DNA of 64,000 bases. Source: Phycisphaera sp. Lineage in GTDB: Bacteria; Planctomycetota; Phycisphaerae; Phycisphaerales; Zrk34. The stretch covers positions 1-64,000 of the forward strand of contig WGMA01000039.1 in the NCBI GenBank assembly GCA_016125285.1. Reading direction: 5' to 3'. Below are positions 55,181 through 62,719 of the stretch, piece by piece. Every line of letters starts with the position of its first letter. The first letter of the stretch is position 1. The notes beneath the pieces are model-generated. The model searched no databases. It was not told where the DNA came from and saw nothing but the letters and a program-made list of their open reading frames with translations. The translations under genes were made by a program, and so were the position numbers.

Positions 55181-55894
55181 TCACTGCCAGCTCAGCGTGT
55201 AGTCCTCATCAAGCGTCAGGTCGGTCGGCGGGGCGGGCAGCGCGTCGATCGTGATCGTCTGCGCCGCGTCCAGTGCGCCGATCACGCGGCCGGTGTCGTC
55301 CTCGAGCCGCAGGTCGATCGTGTGCTCACCGGACGGCAGGTCGTCGCGTGTCCACACCCACGGCTCGCCGTCCGCGCCGAACAGCCCGTGCCCGAACGCG
55401 CCGACGCCGTGGCCGAGGCCGGTCGCCATGTCCCACCCGAACCCGCCGTCGCCGAACAGCCCGCCGAACCCGACACGCGCGTCGCCCGCGCCCCAAAGCG
55501 GATGTCTCGCGTCGTCCTCGCCGTCGACGCTGACGATGACACGCGTGTCGATCGGCAGCGTCTCGTCCCGCGCGATCCGCAGCGTCGCCTCGGTGACGAA
55601 CGCCGGTGACCACGTCGCCAGGTCCGCCGCGCGGTCACGCCACGCCTCGCTCGCGTCTACCGCCAGCAGCTCCACACGCGTGTCGCGCTCGCGGTCGAGG
55701 TGCAGCCAGGTCTCACGCTGTGTCGCGTCAGTGACCGCGTCGTAGAGGTGTCCGTCGACGTAGATCTGCACGACGCGCCCGGCGAGCGATTTGGCTGTCG
55801 CTGCCCACGCCAGATGGCACAGCCCCGCGCCGTCCGGCACGGTCGGTCGCAGCAGCACGCGCGTGAAGATGTCCTGTGTGGGTTCCAGATTCAT
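55181..55894 (-). CDS. Phage structural protein of unknown function
   Basis: A 237-residue protein with beta strands (GRVVQIYVDGHLYDAVTDAT, LHLDRERDTRVELLAVDASE) and a central Gly-rich segment GLFGDGGFGWDMATGLGHGV. It ends in LTLDEDYTLSWQ. Role unknown; it lies between the connector-type genes and the tail genes. The purine-rich arm of a palindromic repeat just upstream of its ATG provides a ribosome binding site-like sequence. Confidence 0.5.
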   Translation of the reverse strand: MNLEPTQDIFTRVLLRPTVPDGAGLCHLAWAATAKSLAGRVVQIYVDGHLYDAVTDATQRETWLHLDRERDTRVELLAVDASEAWRDRAADLATWSPAFVTEATLRIARDETLPIDTRVIVSVDGEDDARHPLWGAGDARVGFGGLFGDGGFGWDMATGLGHGVGAFGHGLFGADGEPWVWTRDDLPSGEHTIDLRLEDDTGRVIGALDAAQTITIDALPAPPTDLTLDEDYTLSWQ

Positions 55895-55897
55895 CGG

Positions 55898-55930
55898 CCC
55901 TCTCCCAACCTCTCCCCAGTGGGGAGAGGG
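55898..55930. repeat. CCCTCTCCC palindromic repeat filling a phage gene junction
   Basis: CCCTCTCCCAACCTCTCCCC, AGT, GGGGAGAGGG. It occupies the whole gap between the stop of one phage gene (55932) and the start of the next (55894). Confidence 0.8.
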
Positions 55931-55931
55931 G

Positions 55932-56300
55932 TTAGCTGCTCACCTGCACGTAGTGGATCACGTAGTCCGCGGCGAGCCGGACGCCCACGCGGCGGATCGC
56001 CTTCGGGTGGAACTCGAGCATCACGATGTTCGACCACACACGGGCTAAGTCGTCGACCAGCTCCGCGGGCTCGCCGTCGATCGCCGCCTCGATCGCGTCG
56101 AGCCGCTGCTGCATCGTCGCCACGTCGTCGGCGGTCAGCGTGCCGTACTGATCGACGCGCCGGGCTGTGTGACCCATCGCGGTGAGACGCACGCCATCGG
56201 TGCCCGGCGACTCGTGCGTCGCGTGCCGCATCGACACGCCGTGCACGACAAAGCGGTGCGGCCCGCTGCCGAACAGGTCTTGTCCGTTGAATGAACTCAT
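55932..56300 (-). CDS. Small phage protein, possible head-tail connector
   Basis: A 122-residue protein, mixed fold (FGSGPHRFVVHGVSMRHATH at the start, ADDVATMQQRLDAIEAAIDG in the middle, AIRRVGVRLAADYVIHYVQV at the end). By position after a connector-like gene it could be a tail terminator or neck protein. The ATG at 56300 has GGAGGGAGAGGGGGA from a palindromic repeat ahead of it; the open frame further upstream is this repeat. Confidence 0.45.
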   Translation of the reverse strand: MSSFNGQDLFGSGPHRFVVHGVSMRHATHESPGTDGVRLTAMGHTARRVDQYGTLTADDVATMQQRLDAIEAAIDGEPAELVDDLARVWSNIVMLEFHPKAIRRVGVRLAADYVIHYVQVSS

Positions 56301-56307
56301 CGAATCC

Positions 56308-56340
56308 CCCTCTCCCTCCGGGAGAGGGCCGGGGTGAGGG
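56308..56340. repeat. CCCTCTCCC palindromic repeat
   Basis: CCCTCTCCC, TCC, GGGAGAGGG, then CCGGGGTGAGGG. It supplies the purine-rich leader of the phage gene that starts at 56300. Confidence 0.8.
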
Positions 56341-56375
56341 CTCACGTTGGAGCACCCACAGCCAGCCCTCGTTTG

Positions 56376-56990
56376 TCACACACGCGTCAGTCGTACCACG
56401 CCCGGCGTCCGCCACACGTCCGCCCGGCCGTCGCCATCCGTATCCACCAGCACCTGCGCGCCGCTCAGCGCCATCGCGAACCGCTGCCGGTACGCCGCGG
56501 CCTTCGCGTTGATCGCTTCGTTGTCGCCCACCAGCGCCACCGCCGCGGCGTACGCGCGGCTCAGCGCGCCCAGCGCCTCGAGCCGACGCATCACGCCCAC
56601 CGACACGATCGACGACTCGTCGAGCGTCTCGTCCGGATCGTCGGCGTCGATCCCCACCGCGCGCATCAGCTCGCCGTGCACGAGCGTCGCCTGGGCGGCG
56701 AGCGTCCGTGCCGTCAGCGTCAGCCCCGTCGTCGCGCTCAGCGCGACGGGCGCCGCCGTCAGCTCCAGCGTGTTGTCGTCCGTGATCGACGCGACCGCGT
56801 GCGCCACGTCCGCGACGATCGCCACGTCGCCTGCGCTCAGCGCGTCGAAGCCACCCGTTGCGCTCGTGACGGTCGTGCCGCTCACCGCCGCGTCGGTCAC
56901 CTGCAGCGTGCGCTGCGACGCGAACGGCAGGTCGTTGAACACGTTGGGCTCGTAGGCGAGCAGGTCGGCATCGGTGATGAAGTTCGGCAT
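56376..56990 (-). CDS. Phage head-tail adaptor-like protein
   Basis: A 204-residue protein. The N-terminal MPNFITDADLLAYEPNVFND and helical segments at both ends, with a beta-rich insertion (TDAAVSGTTVTSATGGFDAL), resemble phage gp6/gp15-type head completion proteins that directly follow the capsid gene. It is 143 bases from the capsid body gene, with a palindromic repeat between. Start ATG 56990 is chosen because the earlier frame passes through that repeat. Confidence 0.55.
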   Translation of the reverse strand: MPNFITDADLLAYEPNVFNDLPFASQRTLQVTDAAVSGTTVTSATGGFDALSAGDVAIVADVAHAVASITDDNTLELTAAPVALSATTGLTLTARTLAAQATLVHGELMRAVGIDADDPDETLDESSIVSVGVMRRLEALGALSRAYAAAVALVGDNEAINAKAAAYRQRFAMALSGAQVLVDTDGDGRADVWRTPGVVRLTRV

Positions 56991-57006
56991 GACGATTCTC
57001 CGTGTG

Positions 57007-57076
57007 TGCCACTGGCGGCTTGTCCGCCAGTGTGTCTCCGTTCGTGCATGCACTGGCGGGCGAGCCGCCAGTGGCA
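57007..57076. repeat. Double palindrome with GCCACTGGCGG units
   Basis: Outer arms TGCCACTGGCGGCT (57007-57020) and AGCCGCCAGTGGCA (57063-57076), each with an inner CCGCCAGTG or CACTGGCGG partner. It can fold as one long or two short hairpins between the capsid and adaptor genes. Confidence 0.75.
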
Positions 57077-57133
57077 ACCTTCAAAGGGCGCGACGCGCGC
57101 TAACGCGCCGCGCCCGGGTTCCGCTCAGTTCGT

Positions 57134-58069
57134 TCAGCTCGTCGCCAGCCCGCGGATCAGGCCGTGCGCGTTCTCGTTGCGCATCTCCAGCGTGTACTCG
57201 CCGATCACCTGGCCGACTTCCTTGTCGCCGTCGCTGGCGAGGCGCTTGAAGTGGAAGCTGCGACCGGCCAGCGGCAGCACGTCCACGCGCGAGCTGTCCA
57301 GCAGCAGCACCGTGTCCGCCGGGACCCATCGGCTCAGCACGACGCGACACACGCCGAAGTCGCTCTCGTACACGCCGACCATCTCGCTGAACCGCGAGTC
57401 GCCCGCCGCGTACTGCCGACCGCTCGTGATGAACGCGTTGATCTTGCGCTTCTGGAACCCGTTGACCACGATCGTGTCGACGTGGCCCGCGGACTGATCC
57501 CAGATGTTGCGCAGCGCCGTGTTGATCTGCTCCTCGGTCAGCTCGTCGCTGCCGCCGCCACCGCCCGACGGGAACCCGTTCGCGCCGTTGGCGAACGCGT
57601 TGGTGCTGATCAGCGGCACGATGCCGTTCATCGTCCGCCGCACGCTGCCCGAGCCCTGCTGCGTGGCCGCGGGCGACACGCCGTTGATCACGCAGTTCTC
57701 CAGGTCGCGGATCAGCTCACGCAACCGCTCCTGCTTCTGGTAGTCCAGCTCGTCGTCCACGCCGATCTGCGCCACCGCCAGCTCGGTCCCGCTGACCTCG
57801 ACCGACGACGTGAAGATCTGCGTCCAGTTGCTCTGCCGCACGCGATTCGTGAACCGCGTCGCCGGGCGGTCGCCCTTCAGTTGATGGATGTTCAGCCACA
57901 ACGATTGGGTGAACGTGCGCCCATCCCTGGCGATGGACTTCGTGAACTCGAACATCGTCGCGTCGGGCTGCTTCGGAAACTCGTGCTTGTGAACGACCAG
58001 CTTTGCGTCCGCCCATTCCCTGTTCGACGGTTCGCCTTCAGCGGATTTGACCATGACGCGCCCTTTCAC
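57134..58069 (-). pseudogene. Major capsid protein body fused to an unrelated N-terminus
   Basis: From GDRPATRFTNRVRQSNWTQI (about residue 67) to the end, this 311-residue frame matches the SU10/DUF5309 type of major capsid protein (SVEVSGTELAV, VDDELDYQKQERLRELIRDL, DTIVVNGFQKRKINAFITSG). The first 66 residues (MVKSAEGEPSNREWADAKLV and following) are unlike capsid proteins. The true capsid N-terminus lies at 59446 on the other strand. About 70-80 residues between the two parts seem lost. The chimera has its own TAGAAT box, so it may be expressed, but a working shell protein is unlikely. Confidence 0.7.
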
Positions 58070-58078
58070 ATGTGGGGC

Positions 58079-58084
58079 ATTCTA
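58079..58084 (-). promoter_or_regulatory. -10-like box before the capsid chimera
   Basis: On the minus strand TAGAAT ends 9 bases before the GTG at 58069 and 24 bases before the ATG at 58054. Confidence 0.4.
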
Positions 58085-58103
58085 CCCGTCGCACCGGCGC
58101 GAC

Positions 58104-58174
58104 GTGACCAAGTGAAAACGCCGACCCGCGTGGGCCGGCGTCGTGAGGCGATCGTGGCGATGCGATCAGGCGGC
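58104..58174. repeat. Left 71-base inverted repeat of the 4 kb phage block
   Basis: Reverse-complementary to 62121-62191 with about six mismatches. Two inner stretches of 27 and 25 bases are identical. It contains a hairpin of the type AACGCCGGCCCACGC, terminator-like on the minus strand. Portal homology begins right after its right end. Confidence 0.85.
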
Positions 58175-58652
58175 CGTGATCGGGCCGGGGCAGATGTGGA
58201 TGACGGACAACGCGGAGGCGACGATCGAGCAGTTCGGCGGCGACGGGCCGAATCCCTCGGAGGACGCGCACATCAACGAGGTGCGCGAGGCGATGGACAA
58301 GACGAGCGCGGTGACGGCGGTCGCGGCGGGGTTGCTGCGGAGCAAGGTCGGCAACCTGACGAGCGAGAACGCGCTGCGCATCACGATGATGGGTTTGCTG
58401 GCGAAGACGGAGAAGAAGCGCATCACGTACGGCAAGGGGATCGAGCGTGTGGTGGAGCTGGTGCTGCACGCGCTGCACGTGGCTGGGGTGCTGGAGACGA
58501 GCGAGGACGAGCGGCGCGTGCGGCTGCACTGGCCGAGCCCGCTGCCGGAGGACGAGTCGCAGCGGTTGCGCGACGCGGAGGTGAAGCTGCGGCTCGGCGT
58601 GCCGAAGCAGCGTGTGCTGGCGGAGCTGGGGTATGGGGAGAGTGACGACTAA
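58175..58652 (+). pseudogene. Phage portal protein, C-terminal part
   Basis: About 158 residues that match the C-terminal clip and stem of an SPP1 gp6-like portal: INEVREAMDKTSAVTAVAAG, RSKVGNLTSENALRITMMGL and VRLHWPSPLPEDESQRLRDA, ending in LAELGYGESDD. The N-terminal two thirds are missing; homology starts exactly at the end of the left inverted repeat. The orientation is opposite to the capsid body, connector and tail genes. It is followed by the scaffold gene in the usual head-gene order. Confidence 0.7.
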
Positions 58653-58653
58653 A

Positions 58654-58692
58654 CCCCTCTCCCGCAAGTGGGGGAGAGGTTGGGTGAGGGGG
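58654..58692. repeat. CCCTCTCCC palindromic repeat after the portal fragment
   Basis: CCCCTCTCCCGCAAG, then TGGGGGAGAGG and TTGGGTGAGGGG. It starts a few bases after the portal stop codon. Confidence 0.8.
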
Positions 58693-58750
58693 ATGGATCT
58701 GTGACGCGGCGCATGTTGCGCGTAGCGCAGCGACGTGTTCGATGGATTGA

Positions 58751-58786
58751 CCCTCACCCCAGCCCTCTCCCTGACAGGGAGAGGGA
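58751..58786. repeat. CCCTCTCCC palindromic repeat before the scaffold gene
   Basis: CCCTCACCCCAG, then CCCTCTCCC, TGACA, GGGAGAGGG. It is 22 bases ahead of the scaffold ATG and in the opposite order to the copy at 58654. Confidence 0.8.
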
Positions 58787-58807
58787 GAAGATCAAAGGAG
58801 ACACGCG

Positions 58808-59371
58808 ATGAGTGAGCAGACGACGGTTGAGCACGATCAGGATCACGCGCCGGCGGAGGCGGAGGTGATCGATGACGCGACGGAGATCGCGACGGACGGG
58901 GCGGAGGCCGGGGTGGAAGGAAGCGAGCGGCTGGTGCCGGTGAGTGAGTCGATCCGGTACCGACGACGCGCCCAGGCGGCGGAGCAGCGGCTGCGTGCGT
59001 TGCAGTCGGCGCTGGACGAGGCGCGGGCGTCGCTGGACGAGACGCGTGAGCAGCTCGACGCGGCGGAGAGGCGGCGGCGGATCGACGCGATGCTGATCGA
59101 GTCGGAGGCGATCGACCTCGAGGCGGCGCGGCTGCTGACGGAGGCGGCGGTGGCGGAGATGGACGAGGCGGACGTCGCGGAGGCGGTGACGGAGTTGAAG
59201 CGGCGGAGGCCGTACCTGTTCCGTCGCGGCGCGCGGGCGGGTGGCGGCACGATGTCGCCGAGGCCGCGGCGCGGCGGCGCCGACGTGGCGGATGCCGCGG
59301 AGGCGGCGGCGACGACGGGCGACCGGCGTGAACTGCTGCGGTACCTGCGTCTGCGGCGCGGGGGGAAGTGA
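58808..59371 (+). CDS. Phage capsid scaffolding protein
   Basis: A 187-residue acidic, helical protein: a disordered acidic N-terminus (DHAPAEAEVIDDATEIATDG), a long coiled coil at about 50-95 (RRRAQAAEQRLRALQSALDE), and a basic C-terminus with RRRPYLFRRGARAGGG. This is the usual make-up of a scaffold that guides capsid assembly and is then expelled or cleaved. It lies between portal and capsid genes in normal order. AAAGGAG precedes the ATG. Confidence 0.75.
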   Translation: MSEQTTVEHDQDHAPAEAEVIDDATEIATDGAEAGVEGSERLVPVSESIRYRRRAQAAEQRLRALQSALDEARASLDETREQLDAAERRRRIDAMLIESEAIDLEAARLLTEAAVAEMDEADVAEAVTELKRRRPYLFRRGARAGGGTMSPRPRRGGADVADAAEAAATTGDRRELLRYLRLRRGGK

Positions 59372-59445
59372 CGCGGGAGAGGCACGCCCCTGCGGGGCGT
59401 CGCTAAACGGGATCAACAACACAACACACGAAGGGAGAAACACAC

Positions 59446-59619
59446 ATGGCATTCACCGGTAAGGCAACCTACGCCGGCGGCTCGACGCTGCCGGAGATCG
59501 TCGAGGACGTGAGCGACATCATCGGGATCGTCAGCCCGTTCGAGACGCCGCTGCTCGATCACCTGGGCGACGCGAGTCGCGTGGCGACGTCGACGCGGCA
59601 CGAGTGGCTGGAGGACGAA
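59446..59619 (+). pseudogene. Major capsid protein, N-terminal fragment
   Basis: The first 58 residues of a DUF5309-type capsid protein: MAFTGKATYAGGSTLPEIVE, then SPFETPLLDHLGDASRVATS and HEWLEDEL, where homology stops at about 59619. The frame runs on for 20 foreign codons. The missing body is the minus-strand gene at 57134. AAGGGAG precedes the start. The cut point is the end of the serine recombinase element. Confidence 0.8.
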
Positions 59620-61364
59620 CTTGTTACTCGACTGACGTGCCCTCGCGTAAGCGAATCCGCGAGGCTACACGGAAGGTGAATCGTGCCGATCTGTTTGTAT
59701 GGTGCGATCTCGATCCGGTCAACGTAGGCCTGAACCATGTTGCGTAGTTCATGTGCCGGCAACTTGCCGGCCAAACCTCTCTGCAGTTGATCCAGTCGTT
59801 CGTGTGCCCATTCCCGCAGGTCCGTCACGCTGGTATGTGCGGCCGGTGCTTCGATCGCTGCCGCGCCGCGAGATACCAGTTCCTGCCTCTGGTTTTTCAG
59901 CTGCACCAGCCGCTCTTTCAACTCCGGTAGATCGGAGAGATCGCCGTCCGTCAGAAGCGTGACCGTTGCCTGTATGCGCTGCTCAACAGCAGCAATTTCC
60001 TTCGATGTGTCTCGCGGCCTTGATCGCGGTGACCTACCGGCCTCGACCACGGATTCGATGAACCGCTCCACGGCGTCATTCCAGCCGTCGCCCTCCGCCA
60101 GCATCAGAGCGCGAAGTTGGGCGAGCACCCATTCGTCGAGCGCCTCCGTTGAGATGCTCGTGGACCGGCACACCTTGATGCCCTGAGCGCGATAGCCGGC
60201 ATCGACGTAGTAGCGGTGATCGCCTTTGGCGTTCTTGACCACGCAGCCCCAAAAGTTGAAGCCGCAATGGCTGCACCGAATCAACCCCGACAGCAGGTAT
60301 CGGTTTGTCGGCCGCGCCAAACCGCCTTTGCCGCGGCGCTCTTCCATCGCGGCCTGTGCCTTCTCGAAAAGCTGTTTGGAAATGATCGGTTCGTGGACGT
60401 TCTCGATGACGATCCATTTTGAGCGCGCGTTCCTCGTGCTTTCGACGACGGTTTTGCGTCGCGGCGTTCCGTCGGCTTCGACGCCGTGCAGTTTGCCGAA
60501 GGTGCGACGGTTCCATACGAGCGAGCCGTAGTAGCAGGGGTTCTGCAGGATCGTTTTGACGGCCTGGCGGTTCCATCGGGTACGGCGTGGTCCAGACACG
60601 CCACGTGTATTCAGATCGATGACGATGTTTCTGAAGCCATACCCGTCGGCACACATCTCGAAGATGCGGCGCACGGCTTCGACCTGACCCGGTTCACCCG
60701 GCACGAGCCGAACGATGTCCGATTTCATCTTGCGGCCGATGTGCTCGCACTTGTCGATGATCCGTATCCGCCTCCCGTCGGCCCCAAACTCTTCGCGCCG
60801 ACCATCGGGTAACGTGCGAATCGTGCGGAGCACCGACCCGGCAGGTGTGATGTACTGGCGGTCGTAGCCGTATGGGGCCGGACCGCCCATCGCGCTCTTT
60901 CGAACCGTTACGGTGGAGTGTTGCCCGCGAATGCTATCCCGCGACAGTTTCACGCTGTACTGGCGGGCCTGCCACGATTTCACGCCTTGGAGCAGTTCGC
61001 CTTCGTCGCCTTCGGGGATGCCCTCGGCCGGGAAGATGGCGTTGACGCCAACGAGGCCGAGCCGGTGCAGGTAGTAGCCCGTCTCGTTGGTGCCGCCGCG
61101 CGAGAAGCGCGAGATGTCGTAGCAGAGCACGGCCTCGAAGTCGCACCGGCCCTTCGACTCGGCGTCGGCGATCATGCGCTCGAACTGGTCGCGACCCTTC
61201 GTGCTGGTGCCGCTGATCGCGTCATCAACGTACCACCGCACGATGCGGTAGCCGTTGGCCGTGGCCCACTTCTCGACGTAGGCCTTCTGGTCGGGCACCG
61301 ACCGCTCCTGGAGGTCGCTGCTGCGGCGGGCGTAGCCCGCTGCCGCGATGGCCTTCTTCGCCAT
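59559..61364 (-). CDS. Large serine recombinase inserted in the capsid gene
   Basis: A 601-residue serine recombinase. The N-terminal resolvase domain has AAGYARRSSDLQERSVPDQ with the likely nucleophile S15, then DDAISGTSTKGRDQ and LCYDISRFSRGGTNETGYYL. A recombinase DNA-binding domain follows (NIVIDLNTRGVSGPRRTRWN), then a zinc ribbon (LIRCSHCGFNFWGC) and a coiled coil at about 440-500. Enzymes of this type integrate and excise phages and other elements. AAAGGAG lies 6 bases before the ATG 61364. The last about 20 codons are antisense to the capsid fragment, so the attachment junction is at about 59619. Confidence 0.88.
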   Translation of the reverse strand: MAKKAIAAAGYARRSSDLQERSVPDQKAYVEKWATANGYRIVRWYVDDAISGTSTKGRDQFERMIADAESKGRCDFEAVLCYDISRFSRGGTNETGYYLHRLGLVGVNAIFPAEGIPEGDEGELLQGVKSWQARQYSVKLSRDSIRGQHSTVTVRKSAMGGPAPYGYDRQYITPAGSVLRTIRTLPDGRREEFGADGRRIRIIDKCEHIGRKMKSDIVRLVPGEPGQVEAVRRIFEMCADGYGFRNIVIDLNTRGVSGPRRTRWNRQAVKTILQNPCYYGSLVWNRRTFGKLHGVEADGTPRRKTVVESTRNARSKWIVIENVHEPIISKQLFEKAQAAMEERRGKGGLARPTNRYLLSGLIRCSHCGFNFWGCVVKNAKGDHRYYVDAGYRAQGIKVCRSTSISTEALDEWVLAQLRALMLAEGDGWNDAVERFIESVVEAGRSPRSRPRDTSKEIAAVEQRIQATVTLLTDGDLSDLPELKERLVQLKNQRQELVSRGAAAIEAPAAHTSVTDLREWAHERLDQLQRGLAGKLPAHELRNMVQAYVDRIEIAPYKQIGTIHLPCSLADSLTRGHVSRVTSSSSSHSCRVDVATRLASPR

Positions 61365-61535
61365 GTCTGGCTCCTTTCTGGCGGCATCCGCCGCCGTCGC
61401 CATGAGGGCCGAACCGGCCGCCGCTGTCAAGCTACTAACCCATTTACCCACAGGTAATTACGCCTTGACTTCATCGCGCATGGTTGCCCTCATGGCTGGC
61501 GCTGGCATGGGCCAACCGAACCACGGAGAGCAGCT

Positions 61536-61778
61536 ATGCACATCCACGAAAAGATCGAGGTCCGAAACCTGACCGAGGCCCGGCGGCGGCTGACGGCCAT
61601 CAGCACGCTGCGGCCCGAACTGCCCATCGAAGAACGCGCCCGGCGGGTGGCCGAGTACGCCCGCCAGGTGGCCATCTACGGCGAGATCGTCGCCTACCTG
61701 CCGCCGGTCGAGCCGCGAACGCCCCGACACCGCAGCCGGTTCGCCATGCATGGCGACGCGCTGCGGCCGCGATGCTGA
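61536..61778 (+). CDS. Small protein of unknown function in the inserted element
   Basis: An 80-residue protein with a basic helical body (MHIHEKIEVRNLTEARRRLT, PIEERARRVAEYARQVAIYG). GGAG lies 7 or 8 bases before the ATG. No family is known to me. It is divergent from the recombinase gene and precedes the HARE-HTH gene in the same direction. Confidence 0.5.
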   Translation: MHIHEKIEVRNLTEARRRLTAISTLRPELPIEERARRVAEYARQVAIYGEIVAYLPPVEPRTPRHRSRFAMHGDALRPRC

Positions 61779-61826
61779 AACCAACCCGCGCGGCTCGTTG
61801 CCGCGCTCAACCACAAGGAGTCCGTC

Positions 61827-62129
61827 ATGCAGAAGAAGACCACGAAGAAGGCCCGCACCACCAAGGCGACGAAACAGCCCAAAGCCAAGGCAGCGAAGCC
61901 GACCAAGCCCATGAGCGGCCTCGATGCCGCCGCGAAGGTGCTCGGCGAGGCGAAGGAGCCGATGAGCGCCAAGCAGATCGTCGAAACGGCGCTGGCCAAG
62001 GGGCTGTGGAAGACCAGCGGCGCGACGCCGTGGGCCACGATCTACTCGGCGATGATCAGAGAGATCGCGGTCAAGGGCAAAGAGGCCCGGTTCAAGAAGG
62101 TGGCGCGAGGTCGGTTCACCGCCGCCTGA
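61827..62129 (+). CDS. HARE-HTH domain protein with lysine-rich tail
   Basis: A 100-residue protein. The first 30 residues are Lys/Ala/Thr-rich and histone H1-like ([20 protein letters not shown]). The rest is a winged-helix HARE-HTH domain ([20 protein letters not shown], then [20 protein letters not shown] and a final [12 protein letters not shown]). Such domains occur in planctomycete genomes and in proteins acting on modified DNA or chromatin. AAGGAG precedes the ATG. The stop codon lies in the right inverted repeat, whose hairpin is its terminator. Confidence 0.8.
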   Translation: MQKKTTKKARTTKATKQPKAKAAKPTKPMSGLDAAAKVLGEAKEPMSAKQIVETALAKGLWKTSGATPWATIYSAMIREIAVKGKEARFKKVARGRFTAA

Positions 62130-62191
62130 TCGCATCGCCACGATCACCTTACAACGCCGGCCCACGCGGGTCGGCGTTTTCTCTCGGTCAC
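62121..62191. repeat. Right 71-base inverted repeat of the 4 kb phage block
   Basis: Matches the left copy at 58104-58174 in reverse. It begins within the stop region of the HARE-HTH gene and contains the hairpin below. Confidence 0.85.
62153..62180 (+). terminator. Terminator of the HARE-HTH gene
   Basis: Stem AACGCCGGCCCACGC facing GGGTCGGCGTT, followed by TTTTCTC. A strong hairpin 24 bases after the stop codon. Confidence 0.75.
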
Positions 62192-62385
62192 ATCGCATGG
62201 CGCTCCCTCCGTCGTCGCCGATATGCCCGCTGGCGACACGCCGGGCGGCAGTACCGCGCTTCGGGCCGGCTGGTGTAGAATGGTGCGCTGCACATCGCAC
62301 ACGCGCGCCGGTAGCAGCCACGATGGTCGCCACGCCGCCGCCAGGTCGCCATCAACAGCATCTCGCGGGTCAACATGGCGTCCAT
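62188..62385 (-). CDS. Small zinc-finger-like basic protein
   Basis: A 65-residue protein. CAMCSAPF, then RYCRPACRQRAYRRRRRE gives a four-cysteine ribbon followed by a basic tail. It resembles short actinobacterial and planctomycete proteins with an FxxxRYCSxxCRxRA motif, of unknown function, often in phages. The start is uncertain (ATG at 62385 or 62376). Confidence 0.5.
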   Translation of the reverse strand: MDAMLTREMLLMATWRRRGDHRGCYRRACAMCSAPFYTSRPEARYCRPACRQRAYRRRRRERHAM

Positions 62386-62499
62386 GCCCTCTGTGGCGCG
62401 TTACGGCAGAAGTTACGCGCTCTGAAAGAAACTCTGTGCTGGTCCGCGACTGTTCCCGCCGCCATCATTTGGAAGCGGTCGTGGCGGAGTACCTATTCG

Positions 62500-62706
62500 G
62501 CGGCGTCGATTCCAATCTCGGATTCCAATGTTCCAATCTGGCTCGTCTCTTGCTGTCCGCAATCGCTTGTAACGCGCTCGAACAACGTGACTTGCGGTGA
62601 TTCCAATTTCCAATTCCAACTTCCACTTTCCATTTTCAGGCCCTCATTCCAATTTCCATTCCAATTCCAATGTCCTTAAGGACATTGGAATTGGAATCGG
62701 AATTGG
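62500..62706. repeat. Degenerate TTCCAATT repeats ending in a long palindrome
   Basis: The 330-base gap 62386-62719 holds no gene. It has many TTCCAAT-type units from about 62510 on, and ends in a perfect 34-base palindrome at 62661-62694 centred on TTAA, extended to 62649-62706 with few mismatches. This resembles the repeats inside pabB in style, not in sequence. Confidence 0.7.
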
Positions 62707-62719
62707 TAGGGCGAGGTGC

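Noticed and set aside
49125-59619. A gene transfer agent instead of a prophage
   Set aside because: The cluster is short and structural, but the split capsid, the serine recombinase and the missing terminase give no support for a working transfer agent.
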